Of a DNA stretch of 64,000 nt, positions 43,865-52,354 are shown piece by piece (position 1 is the first letter of the stretch; the number at the start of each line of letters is the position of its first letter). The notes beneath the pieces are model-generated. The model did no database searches. It was given only the letters and a program-made list of their open reading frames with translations, and was not told where the DNA came from. Position numbers and translations under genes: made by a program. This stretch comes from Lachnospiraceae bacterium (lineage in GTDB: Bacteria; Bacillota; Clostridia; Lachnospirales; Lachnospiraceae). The DNA lies in contig JAFLTC010000012.1 in assembly GCA_022510615.1 (NCBI GenBank), positions 1-64,000 of the forward strand, given 5' to 3'.

Positions 43865-43893
43865 ATCATACTACATTTTGTGATAGATTTCAA
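43865..43893 (-). promoter_or_regulatory. SigA-type promoter for asd and the pyr genes
   Basis: On the minus strand TTGAAA (43893-43888), 17-bp spacer, TATGAT (43870-43865). I see no PyrR-type attenuator in the short leader. Confidence 0.65.
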
Positions 43894-43939
43894 GAAAAAC
43901 CCTTGGGGTTCTGCTTAAGACTCTGTGTTACTAAATACC

Positions 43940-43968
43940 TTGAAAAATATCGGTAATTAGTTTACAAT
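43940..43968 (+). promoter_or_regulatory. SigA-type promoter for the signalling cluster
   Basis: TTGAAA (43940-43945), 17-bp spacer, TACAAT (43963-43968), then AAGGAG before the ATG at 44001. Confidence 0.65.
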
Positions 43969-44000
43969 TTGTATATAGACTTTGGACAAGGAGTAAGCGA

Positions 44001-45068
44001 ATGAAAAATGTTATTTTGGTAGTGGATGACGACAAAGCCAATTTAATGCGTGCACAGACAATCTTATCCTCAGACTACCGGGTTTCTGCCGCCAATTCCG
44101 GCAAAGCAGCATTGAAATATCTGGAAAACAACCGTCCGGATTTGATTCTTTTGGATATTAACATGCCGGAGATGGATGGTTTTGAGGTGATTGAGCAGAT
44201 TCGTCAGAACAAAGAAATAGCAGATATTCCTGTCATTTTTCTGACAGCGGATAATCAGGTAAATACCGAAATTAAATGTTTTCAGGCAGGGGCAATGGAT
44301 TTTGTCGGGAAACCTTTCGTGCCGGATGTTTTGAGAAGCCGTGTCAGCAAGGCGATTGAACTGGAACATTACCGCAACAACCTGGAACGAATGGTAGAGG
44401 AGCAGGCTGAGAAAATTACGGAAAACATGCGCCTCATCAGTCAAATGCAGGACTCCGTAATTGTTGGTATGGCGAACCTGATTGAGAGCCGGGACGGAAG
44501 TACCGGCAAGCACGTTAAAAATACTCAGATGTATGTCAAGATGATTGCAGATGAACTACATAAGCGGAATTTATTTCCGGAAGAACTGACGGATGATTAT
44601 ATTGAAAATCTCCGAAAGGCGGCACCGCTCCACGATGTGGGAAAGATTAATATACCGGATTCCATATTGAAAAAGCCCGGCAAGCTCGACGATGAAGAAT
44701 GGGAAATAATGAAATCCCATACCACCAAAAGCCGCAAAATTATTAAGATGATTATCGCCGATGTGGAAGATAAAGAGTATGTAAAGATGGCGGAAGACAT
44801 TGCCCTGTACCACCATGAGCGTTGGGACGGAACCGGATATCCCATGGGGCTCTCCGAAGAGGATATCCCTTTATCCGCACGGATTATGGCGGTGGCAGAT
44901 GTATTTGACGCTCTGTATGAAGAGCGGGTGTACAAGCCGCCGGTTCGTCCCATTGAGCGAATTGTCCAAATTATGATGGAGGGCAGAGGTTCTCAGTTTG
45001 ACCCAGTGATTATTGACGTGTTTGTGGAAATGATTCCACAGATGAAGATAACATTAAATTTGGAGTAA
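44001..45068 (+). CDS. Response regulator with HD-GYP phosphodiesterase output
   Basis: This 355-residue cytoplasmic protein has a receiver domain at about 1-120 (VDDDKANLM acidic pair, phospho-acceptor D52 in LLDINMPEMDGF, conserved Lys in GKPF) and a short coiled linker. The HD-GYP domain at about 150-350 has HD at 211-212 in PLHDVGKINIPD and HHERWDGTGYP at 271-281. HD-GYP domains usually hydrolyse cyclic di-GMP to GMP. It is first of three signalling genes; the receivers and histidine kinases downstream are its likely partners. All signature residues are present, so it should be active. Confidence 0.93.
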   Translation: MKNVILVVDDDKANLMRAQTILSSDYRVSAANSGKAALKYLENNRPDLILLDINMPEMDGFEVIEQIRQNKEIADIPVIFLTADNQVNTEIKCFQAGAMDFVGKPFVPDVLRSRVSKAIELEHYRNNLERMVEEQAEKITENMRLISQMQDSVIVGMANLIESRDGSTGKHVKNTQMYVKMIADELHKRNLFPEELTDDYIENLRKAAPLHDVGKINIPDSILKKPGKLDDEEWEIMKSHTTKSRKIIKMIIADVEDKEYVKMAEDIALYHHERWDGTGYPMGLSEEDIPLSARIMAVADVFDALYEERVYKPPVRPIERIVQIMMEGRGSQFDPVIIDVFVEMIPQMKITLNLE

Positions 45069-45130
45069 CCGAATCCGGTACACCGTGCCGTGTATGGGTT
45101 TTATTTTCAGGAAAGGGACGGTAATTTGCG

Positions 45131-47950
45131 TTGGAAGATAAATATTATTATGACGAAAAAATTTTAATTAGAACAGAACGGGCAGTGCTTGGCATCGTTA
45201 CCTGCTATATCATCGCCCTATTTGTTTTGAGTCAGGTGTTTGGCTGGAATATATTTGTAAGGGAACTTATTGTTGTAATGGCCATTGCCTTGTGGATCAT
45301 TTGTGTCAAAAAATACCGGGGTTTTAAATACCGTGCGATATGTATCGCCGTTGTGTCCTGGATTAATTTTATTATCTATGCCGTTCATATTGACAATATT
45401 CTGTTATTAACTCCTATTATGTCGGGATTAATTATTCTGCTCAGTCTGTTTTGCAATCTTTCCATTGTCTATACGGGACTGATTATATCAAATCTGGTCT
45501 TTGTATACCACGGTTTAATCGTTCGGACAATCCCCCTTGAGACCGGCAATGATATATTTATGTTAGTCCTGCATATCCTTGCCAGTTTTGTAACCACATT
45601 TGTGGCAGTGATTATGATACGCAGCCGAACGGAAAACAGCTTGAAATTGTATAAAATCATCCGTAATCTGGAAATTGCCGAACAGGGCAGAGATGACTTT
45701 ATGGTAAATATGTCCCACGAAATCCGCACACCGATTAATGCGGTATGCGGTATGAGTGAGGCAATTTTACAGGAAAATATTCCGGAAAATGTCAGAAAAG
45801 ACGTGATTGATATTCAGACGGCCGGACGAAACCTTCTGGCTACGGTCAGCAATATTTTAGATTATTCGGAACTGCTGGGCGGGGAACTGGATCTGGCAGA
45901 AGAAAGCTACAACATTACATCTACGATTACGGATATTATCAATATGGCACTGACACTGGAAAACGGCAGACATCTGGAGCTGATTGTAGATTGTGATGCC
46001 AATCTGCCCAGTAACATGGTAGGCGACGAGCAGAAAATCCGTCGTATCGTCATGAATATGTTGGAGAACGCCATAAAGTTTACACATGAGGGAGGGATTG
46101 TAATCACCATTAGGAGCAGAAAAGAAAAATACGGAGTCAATTTAATAGTAAATATCAAAGATTCCGGTATCGGCATTGAACCCTCCGATCTGGAACAGAT
46201 ATTCACAACATATACGCAGGTGGATGCCAAAAGAAACCGGGAGGAAGGCGGTGCGGGCATTGGGCTTGCCATTACCAGAGCACTGGTTCGCAAGATGGGC
46301 GGATTTATCACAGTAAACAGCGAGCCCGGAATCGGAAGTGAATTTCAGCTTACGATTCCGCAAAAAGTGTTGGATGAATCTCCGATTGTTTCCATTCGAA
46401 ATAGGCAGGAATTCTTTACGGCATGTTATATTAATATGGATAAATACAATTATTCCATTATACGGGAAGGATATGAAAAAATTCTGTACCATATTGTAGA
46501 GCAGTTTGGTATTATGTTCCGGTTCTGCAAAAATCTTTCCGAGTTAAAACGGCGTTTGGAACATGAAAATTACTCCCACGTTTTTATTGGATGGGAAGAG
46601 TACAGTGAGGATAAAAACTTTTTTGAGGAACTGGCTCAAAAATGCAGTGTCGTGCTTATTCTGGATTACAGGCAGGAGGTGCGGGCCGGCAGCAACATGC
46701 TCCGTATCTACAAACCGTTTACCGTACTGTCCATCGCAGCTATTTTCAACGGTGGCAAAATTATTCAAAGAGATGACCAGTACGCAAATACACGTCACCG
46801 TTTTATTGCTCCCGATGCAAAAGTCCTCGTGGTAGATGACAATACCATGAATCTGAAGGTTATGGCAAGGCTCCTTCTGCCATACCAGATTAAGGTAACG
46901 CTGGCGGGCAGTGGTGAAGAGGCTCTGGATAAGCTGGATACGATGGACTTTGACTGTGTCTTTTTGGACCACATGATGCCGGAAATGGATGGCGTGGAAA
47001 CGCTGCACAAAATACGGCAGAAACCGGGGACCTATTTTCAGACACTTTCGGTGATTGCCTTTACGGCAAATGCTATTGGCGGTGCCAGAGAAATGTTTTT
47101 GTCGGAAGGATTTAATGATTTTATTGCAAAGCCTATTGAACTGAGCGTACTGGAGCGTATGCTGCGTCGGTACATACCTGTCCAAAAGCAGATTGCCGTT
47201 GACAATACACCGAAAAACTCCGTCAGGGTAGATGACAATGTGGCAGAGGTGCAGGACAGGCGTAACTCGGACAAAGAAGCACTGGTAGCGCTGGAGAGGG
47301 CCGGTATCGATGTTAAACAGGGAATTTCCTACTGCGATGATGAAGAAGGATTTCGAGAGATCCTCGGTATATATCATACTGAGGGTCCAAAGCGCAGGCA
47401 AAATATAGAGGAACTTTTTGAGGAAGAGAACTGGAAAGATTATGTTATTTTGGTTCATGCCCTAAAAAGCAATTCCAAGGGAATCGGTGCAAATGAAGTG
47501 GCGAATCTTGCTCTTGAATTGGAAATGGCGGGAAAAGAGGGGCGTACGGACTTTATTTTACAAAACCATGAAAAATTAATGGAAATCCATGATGCTCTGC
47601 TGGAAGTTCTTGATGGCAACGCATTTGTCTATCCCGACAGCAAACCGGATACCGCCCCCGCACTAAAGGCGCCGCAGTCATCGACAGTTTCACCTGTTGA
47701 TGAAGGAAGTTTTGATAAGGCAAGCTTTGATGAGCTGCTTGCACAGCTGACGGAAAAACTGGACCGTTTTGAAAACGATGAACTGGATCAATTGTTGGAT
47801 CGCTTAGCAAAATGTCCGCTGCCTGACGGGGGAGAACAAAAAGCTCCGTTTGCACAAGTTGCAGAGCGGATTCGGGAAAAAGTAAATGACTTTGATTTCC
47901 TTGCTGCATCGGATATATTAAATTCATGGAAAGAAGAGCGGAAAGGTTAG
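45131..47950 (+). CDS. Membrane hybrid histidine kinase with pseudo-receiver, receiver and HPt
   Basis: This protein is 939 residues long. About six hydrophobic segments (15-175) form an N-terminal membrane sensor without a large outside loop. HisKA follows with MSHEIRTPIN (H196). The ATPase domain has NMLENAIKF, DSGIGIE and GAGIGLAI. Residues about 405-560 look like a receiver fold that has lost its acceptor (FIGWEEY where DLVLMD is expected, but KPFTVL kept). A true receiver follows (D613 in FLDHMMPEMDG), then an HPt domain (H776 in VHALKSNSKG). The start is taken at TTG 45131, as no ATG stands before the first membrane helix; its ribosome site is weak (AAGGGACGG). The full His-Asp-His relay could hand phosphate to the REC-HD-GYP protein encoded 62 nt upstream. 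Confidence 0.9.
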   Translation: MEDKYYYDEKILIRTERAVLGIVTCYIIALFVLSQVFGWNIFVRELIVVMAIALWIICVKKYRGFKYRAICIAVVSWINFIIYAVHIDNILLLTPIMSGLIILLSLFCNLSIVYTGLIISNLVFVYHGLIVRTIPLETGNDIFMLVLHILASFVTTFVAVIMIRSRTENSLKLYKIIRNLEIAEQGRDDFMVNMSHEIRTPINAVCGMSEAILQENIPENVRKDVIDIQTAGRNLLATVSNILDYSELLGGELDLAEESYNITSTITDIINMALTLENGRHLELIVDCDANLPSNMVGDEQKIRRIVMNMLENAIKFTHEGGIVITIRSRKEKYGVNLIVNIKDSGIGIEPSDLEQIFTTYTQVDAKRNREEGGAGIGLAITRALVRKMGGFITVNSEPGIGSEFQLTIPQKVLDESPIVSIRNRQEFFTACYINMDKYNYSIIREGYEKILYHIVEQFGIMFRFCKNLSELKRRLEHENYSHVFIGWEEYSEDKNFFEELAQKCSVVLILDYRQEVRAGSNMLRIYKPFTVLSIAAIFNGGKIIQRDDQYANTRHRFIAPDAKVLVVDDNTMNLKVMARLLLPYQIKVTLAGSGEEALDKLDTMDFDCVFLDHMMPEMDGVETLHKIRQKPGTYFQTLSVIAFTANAIGGAREMFLSEGFNDFIAKPIELSVLERMLRRYIPVQKQIAVDNTPKNSVRVDDNVAEVQDRRNSDKEALVALERAGIDVKQGISYCDDEEGFREILGIYHTEGPKRRQNIEELFEEENWKDYVILVHALKSNSKGIGANEVANLALELEMAGKEGRTDFILQNHEKLMEIHDALLEVLDGNAFVYPDSKPDTAPALKAPQSSTVSPVDEGSFDKASFDELLAQLTEKLDRFENDELDQLLDRLAKCPLPDGGEQKAPFAQVAERIREKVNDFDFLAASDILNSWKEERKG

Positions 47951-47959
47951 GTGCATGTT

Positions 47960-50647
47960 ATGATAAAAAAAATACGTATGTTAATGCAGCCGCTTTTTGG
48001 CAGCAAACTGGATTCCCGGGAAAAAGTAGCCCGGATGATTATACTGATGTCCCTGACCACTGCTTCTATTGGTATATTTCAGGTTTTGGTTGATAACGAT
48101 GTCCGCCTTTTGTTTATTTCTCTGCCGATGGTTATTACGCCGTTTATTTCTTACTGGCTTATAACCAAATTCCATAAAGTGAGGCTGGCATCCTGGATTT
48201 TAGTTCTTATATGGAATCTCATACTGTTCCCTTCGATTTTTATTATGACGGGTGGTTTAAAGGCCGGGGCTGCGACCTGTTTTGTGATAGAGATAGCCTA
48301 TGTATTTTGGTTGTTTCAGGGCAAGGACTTTGTTGTGGCACTACTCCTCTCTCTCTGCAGTAGTGCGGTAGCTTTTTATATATCCTACCAATATCCTGAT
48401 TTATCAATTTCCTCTTCAGGGCGTTTATCCGGCTATATCGCCTCCTACACCACGATTCTTATGACAAGCTTCATTGTAGGTATTATGAGTAAATTTCAGG
48501 CGTCAACTTATAGGCAGGAGAAACATCGTGCGGAGGAACAGACAAAAGAACTGGAGCAGATGGCACGCTCCAAAGACACTTTCTTTGCCAACATGAGCCA
48601 TGAAATCCGCACTCCGATTAATACGATTATCGGATTAAATGAAATGACACTGCGGGAAGATATTTCCGATGAAATTGCGGAGAATGCCATCAACATCCAG
48701 AACGCAAGTAAAATGCTTCTGACTACCATTAATGATATTTTGGATTTATCCAAACTGGAATCCGGAAATATGGAGATTGTGCCGGTTCAATATGCCGTCA
48801 GTACTATGTTCAGTGATCTTGTGAATCTGATTTGGATTCGGGCCCACCAGAAAGAATTGGAGTTTAAGGTGGATATTGACCCGGAACTTCCATCCACTCT
48901 GTATGGCGATGAGGTAAGGATTAAGCAGGTTATCACGAATATGTTGACAAATGCCATAAAGTACACGGAGACAGGTTCTGTCACGCTGACGGCACAGGCA
49001 GAAAAGATTTCTTCCGGCACTATTTTACTGCGTATCTCTGTTAAAGACACCGGCAAGGGAATCCGAAAAGAGAATCTGGAGGATTTATTCAGTTCCTTTA
49101 AGCGGGTAGATGAAACCAAAAATCGTAACATTGAGGGAACCGGGCTGGGACTCAGTATTTCCAAGCAGCTTATGGACATGATGGGCGGAACCATTTCGGT
49201 AGACAGCGTGTATCACAGGGGTTCCACCTTTACAATAGAACTTCAGCAGGAGATTGTGAGTTCGCAGCCGATTGGCGTCATTGATTTCGCTGCACAAAGA
49301 CGAGTGAGAAACCGCGAAAAATATAAACATCAGTTCACGGCACCAAATGCTAAGGTGCTGGTAGTAGATGACAATCACATGAACTGCATGGTTGCGAAAA
49401 AACTGCTTCGTAGTACGGAGGTACAAGTGGAGACAGTGTCAAACGGCAAGGAATGTCTGAGTAAAACGGCAGCGGAAGCCTATCATGTAATCCTTATGGA
49501 TCACATGATGCCGGGAATGGATGGAGAAGAAACACTAAAGGCCATTCGCGGGCAGACAAAGGGATATTGCCAGAAAGTTCCGGTCATTGCTCTGACCGCC
49601 AATGTGATGTCGAATGCGGATCAGGTTTACAGGGATATGGGATTTGACGGTTATCTGGCCAAACCGATTAATGCCGCTCTGCTGGAAGCCAGTCTGCTGC
49701 AGTATCTGCCGGATGATCTGATTGAATATGTGGCAGAGGAAGATGACCTGACAGATATAGATGACATCAATGCCGTGAACCAGTTTAGCGGCGTGAAAAA
49801 ACGTAAGATTGCCATTACGGCCGACTGCCTCTGTGATCTGCCTCAAAATCTGCTTGATAAATATCGTATTTCGTTAATGTATTTCTATATTTATACAGCA
49901 GAAGGACGTTTTTGTGACATATCGGAAGTATCCTCTGACAGCTTGTTGGCATATCTCAAGATTGAAGGAAATCACGCCCACACTTCCACCGCTGAACCGG
50001 AGGAATACGAATACTTTTTTGCCAATGTGCTGGGGACAGCAGAACATGTGATTCATCTGACAGCCACCAGTGGTGTAAGCGACTCCTATACCAAGGCCAT
50101 GCAGGCAAGTAAAAGCTTTGACAATGTAACGGTAATTGATTCCAGACATGTCAGCAGTGGTCACGGCTTGATGGTTTTACAGGCCGCACAGATGGCGGAG
50201 GAGGGAAAAAGCGTACAGGAAATCTGCAATGCGATGACAAAGTTTAGCGATGTGGTATGTACTAATTTTCTTGTGCCGACTACAGAAACTCTATACCGAA
50301 ACGGAAAAGTCAGCGGTATCGTTCACAAAATCTGTACACTGCTCCGTCTGCATCCGATTCTTTATATGTCTCATAATAAATTAAAAGTTTGGAAAATTGA
50401 AATTGGAGACGTACAGCGTATAAACCGGAAATATGTAAAAAAGATTCTGCGCCACAAAAATCACATGGACCAGCGTATTTTATTTGTTACCCATGCGGGA
50501 TGTACCGTTCGCCAGCTGGATGAAATCATAGAGGAAATTAAAAAACATGCTGATTTTGAGCATATTGTCTTACAAAAAGCTTCTGCCTCAATTTCCAGCA
50601 ACTGCGGTATGGGAACATTCGGACTTATATATGTCAAAACAGACTGA
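47960..50647 (+). CDS. Membrane hybrid histidine kinase fused to a DegV lipid-binding domain
   Basis: This 895-residue protein has an N-terminal membrane sensor of about six helices (20-180), then HisKA with MSHEIRTPIN (H214). The ATPase domain has NMLTNAIKY, DTGKGI and GTGLGLSI. A receiver with D514 in LMDHMMPGMDG and a short acidic linker follow. Residues about 614-895 are a full-length DegV domain: ITADCLCDLP, TSTAEPEEYEYF, ATSGVSDSY, VIDSRHVSSGHG, and an RNGKVSG segment before LLRLHPIL. DegV/FakB proteins hold a fatty acid in a buried pocket. A kinase-receiver-DegV chain is not an architecture I know. ATG 47960 has AGGTG six bases upstream and follows the previous stop by nine nt; GTG 47951 is the alternative. 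It closes the three-gene cluster. Confidence 0.9.
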   Translation: MIKKIRMLMQPLFGSKLDSREKVARMIILMSLTTASIGIFQVLVDNDVRLLFISLPMVITPFISYWLITKFHKVRLASWILVLIWNLILFPSIFIMTGGLKAGAATCFVIEIAYVFWLFQGKDFVVALLLSLCSSAVAFYISYQYPDLSISSSGRLSGYIASYTTILMTSFIVGIMSKFQASTYRQEKHRAEEQTKELEQMARSKDTFFANMSHEIRTPINTIIGLNEMTLREDISDEIAENAINIQNASKMLLTTINDILDLSKLESGNMEIVPVQYAVSTMFSDLVNLIWIRAHQKELEFKVDIDPELPSTLYGDEVRIKQVITNMLTNAIKYTETGSVTLTAQAEKISSGTILLRISVKDTGKGIRKENLEDLFSSFKRVDETKNRNIEGTGLGLSISKQLMDMMGGTISVDSVYHRGSTFTIELQQEIVSSQPIGVIDFAAQRRVRNREKYKHQFTAPNAKVLVVDDNHMNCMVAKKLLRSTEVQVETVSNGKECLSKTAAEAYHVILMDHMMPGMDGEETLKAIRGQTKGYCQKVPVIALTANVMSNADQVYRDMGFDGYLAKPINAALLEASLLQYLPDDLIEYVAEEDDLTDIDDINAVNQFSGVKKRKIAITADCLCDLPQNLLDKYRISLMYFYIYTAEGRFCDISEVSSDSLLAYLKIEGNHAHTSTAEPEEYEYFFANVLGTAEHVIHLTATSGVSDSYTKAMQASKSFDNVTVIDSRHVSSGHGLMVLQAAQMAEEGKSVQEICNAMTKFSDVVCTNFLVPTTETLYRNGKVSGIVHKICTLLRLHPILYMSHNKLKVWKIEIGDVQRINRKYVKKILRHKNHMDQRILFVTHAGCTVRQLDEIIEEIKKHADFEHIVLQKASASISSNCGMGTFGLIYVKTD

Positions 50648-50675
50648 AAAACACCCCGGAAACCGGGGTGTTTTT
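50647..50675 (+). terminator. Strong terminator after the signalling cluster
   Basis: A perfect 13-bp stem (AAAAACACCCCGG, loop AAA, CCGGGGTGTTTTT) starts at the last base of the DegV fusion's stop codon; the A and T arms allow function in both directions. Confidence 0.9.
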
Positions 50676-50776
50676 CATCGTATAATAGGGTGGGAGTAGT
50701 AGTCACTAAGTAACTACTGGGTATATAATATCAGTAAAATGTGGCATAAAAATGTAATTTTTTAATTTTTTTTGAC

Positions 50777-50820
50777 AAAAGCCGCCCAGTCTGAGTATTC
50801 ACTCAAGCCGGGCGGCTTTT
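50777..50820 (-). terminator. Terminator after ssp
   Basis: AAAAGCCGCCC (50777-50787) pairs with GGGCGGCTTTT (50810-50820), and an inner TGAGT/ACTCA stem extends it. It lies 28 nt after the ssp stop. Confidence 0.75.
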
Positions 50821-50847
50821 ATTTTTTACCGCTTATTTTAAATGCGA

Positions 50848-51048
50848 TTATTTCATGGACTCTTCCTGTTTCTTAATCATCTGACGTACCATCTCGCCGC
50901 CGATCGAACCAGCCTCACGAGATGTCAAATCTCCATTGTAACCATCCTTCAGGTTTACGCCGATTTCACTCGCAACTTCCATCTTGAATCTGTTCATGGC
51001 TTCCTTTGCCTGTGGAACTTCCATTCTGGATCCGCTTTTGCTTGTCAT
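50848..51048 (-). CDS. Alpha/beta-type small acid-soluble spore protein
   Basis: This 66-residue DNA-binding spore protein carries both family signatures: the germination-protease region FKMEVASEIGVNLKDG, and the motif GYNGDLTSREAGSIGGEM. It coats spore DNA and protects it from UV and heat. ATG 51048 (MTSKSG) has GGAGGTG eight bases upstream; the open frame upstream is noise. I looked for a SigG promoter and found no convincing -35/-10 pair. This gene is direct evidence that the organism can sporulate. Confidence 0.95.
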   Translation of the reverse strand: MTSKSGSRMEVPQAKEAMNRFKMEVASEIGVNLKDGYNGDLTSREAGSIGGEMVRQMIKKQEESMK

Positions 51049-51090
51049 AGTCTTTTCACCTCCGTGATATTTTGATTTATAGTGAAAGAT

Positions 51091-51120
51091 AAAGGAATGT
51101 GCAGGCAACCACATTCCTTT
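51091..51120. other. Perfect hairpin upstream of ssp
   Basis: AAAGGAATGTG (51091-51101) and CACATTCCTTT (51110-51120), 11 bp, loop 8 nt. It may end the recU transcript or fold in the ssp leader; only a weak T-rich run follows on the minus strand. Confidence 0.45.
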
Positions 51121-51264
51121 ATTGATACCCTTCAGTCTGAACTTTGTTCTTTCCAAATTTATCGTTTGAAATGCCGTTACCCTTTTCATTCGTTTATCTT
51201 GATACTATTGTAACCACAAAGGTTCATTTTATTTTGGTAATTTGTTCCACCAGACAAATGTTTT

Positions 51265-51795
51265 TTATCGCCGCTCCATATCCATCTGCAGCTGCTCTAA
51301 ATAATGTACAAAGGTGCCGGAATAGGTAGATATCTCAAAAGAAGCATCTAACTCTTCCCGCTTAAAATGTTTCGGTCCGCCACTTTCCATACGCTCCCAG
51401 AATTTTTTTAAATCCGCAAAGGGCAGATACATAAAACAATCCTGGTTTTTAAAATAAATCAATAAAAAGGCAATCCCATCCTGTGCTTCAAACTCTGACA
51501 TAAACTGTATCTGGTGTTCATGGACATTGGAAAGGGGAAAACGCTCTGTGGCACACTCCTTCGCATCGAAGCACACGGGAATCCCCTGTACCACACCGAT
51601 ATAGTCTACCGTACTTTTCTGTTCAAAATACGCTAATGTAATATGTCTTGTACTTTTATCAATATTAATCGGTTTAATCGGGGTCGGTACCTTCTGAATC
51701 AATGCCAGTTTCTGCGAACGGTATTTTTCATTCGTCAGATTAATTAATTCCTCTAAAAAGGAGCCCCGAAGTCCTCTGGAATTCCATGTCGCCAT
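51265..51795 (-). CDS. recU: Holliday junction resolvase RecU
   Basis: This 176-residue endonuclease has the N-terminal NSRGLRGSFLEELINLTN and the catalytic core STVDYIGVVQGIPVCFDAKE (Asp, Asp, Glu-x-Lys type). RecU cuts Holliday junctions in recombination and chromosome segregation in Firmicutes. ATG 51795 lies one base after the stop of the DJ-1 gene (TAATATG), with GGAG about 10 bases upstream; an upstream open frame overlapping that gene is not used. It lies last in the rluA-DJ1-recU run. Confidence 0.93.
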   Translation of the reverse strand: MATWNSRGLRGSFLEELINLTNEKYRSQKLALIQKVPTPIKPINIDKSTRHITLAYFEQKSTVDYIGVVQGIPVCFDAKECATERFPLSNVHEHQIQFMSEFEAQDGIAFLLIYFKNQDCFMYLPFADLKKFWERMESGGPKHFKREELDASFEISTYSGTFVHYLEQLQMDMERR

Positions 51796-51796
51796 A

Positions 51797-52354
51797 TTAT
51801 GCCAGCTCCTGATAAACAATTGCTTTTTTAATTTCCTCTGCCTTTTCCTTACTAACCAGTATCTCCAACAGGGCAAAAGCAAATTCCATCGCCGTTCCCA
51901 GTCCCCGGCTGGTCACAATATTTCCATCCACCACCACCGATTCTCGGGAAACATTCGCCCCAGTCAGGTTACACTCATGATCCGGATAGCTGCAGGCATT
52001 TTTTCCCTGTAACAACCCATGCTTACCGAGCACGCCCGGTGCCGCACAGATGGCACTGACAATTTTTCCGGCATCATTCATGGCAAACAAAGCCTGCTTC
52101 ACTGCCTCGCTCTCCCCTAAATGTAATGTCCCCGGCATTCCGCCCGGCAGGATAATGGCGTCATAAGAAAGACAGTCCACCTCTCCCAAAACGGCATCCA
52201 TTTCCACTAAAACTCCATGGGAACTTCGCACGGATTCTTCTTCTGTAATGGAAGCCATTGTCACCTCCACACCACCACGGCGGAGAATATCCACTGACAT
52301 AAGGGCTTCCACCGTCTCAAAGCCTTCCGCAAATAGCATCACTGCTCGTTTCAT
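51797..52354 (-). CDS. DJ-1/PfpI family protein
   Basis: This 185-residue protein has the family fold and the nucleophile elbow SAICAAPGVLG (Cys about 103) with an N-terminal Glu in AEGFETVEA. Members act as deglycase or glyoxalase-like stress proteins or chaperones; the subgroup with this sequence is YajL/ThiJ-like. Its ATG overlaps the rluA stop (ATGA), so the two are coupled. Confidence 0.9.
   Translation of the reverse strand: MKRAVMLFAEGFETVEALMSVDILRRGGVEVTMASITEEESVRSSHGVLVEMDAVLGEVDCLSYDAIILPGGMPGTLHLGESEAVKQALFAMNDAGKIVSAICAAPGVLGKHGLLQGKNACSYPDHECNLTGANVSRESVVVDGNIVTSRGLGTAMEFAFALLEILVSKEKAEEIKKAIVYQELA

Noticed and set aside
43832-44000. PyrR-type attenuator or riboswitch upstream of asd
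   Set aside because: The leader after the promoter is about 25 nt, too short, and shows no conserved structure.
46544-47458. 304-codon open frame opposite the first hybrid kinase
   Set aside because: Antisense shadow of the receiver and HPt coding region; Cys/His-rich low-information protein.
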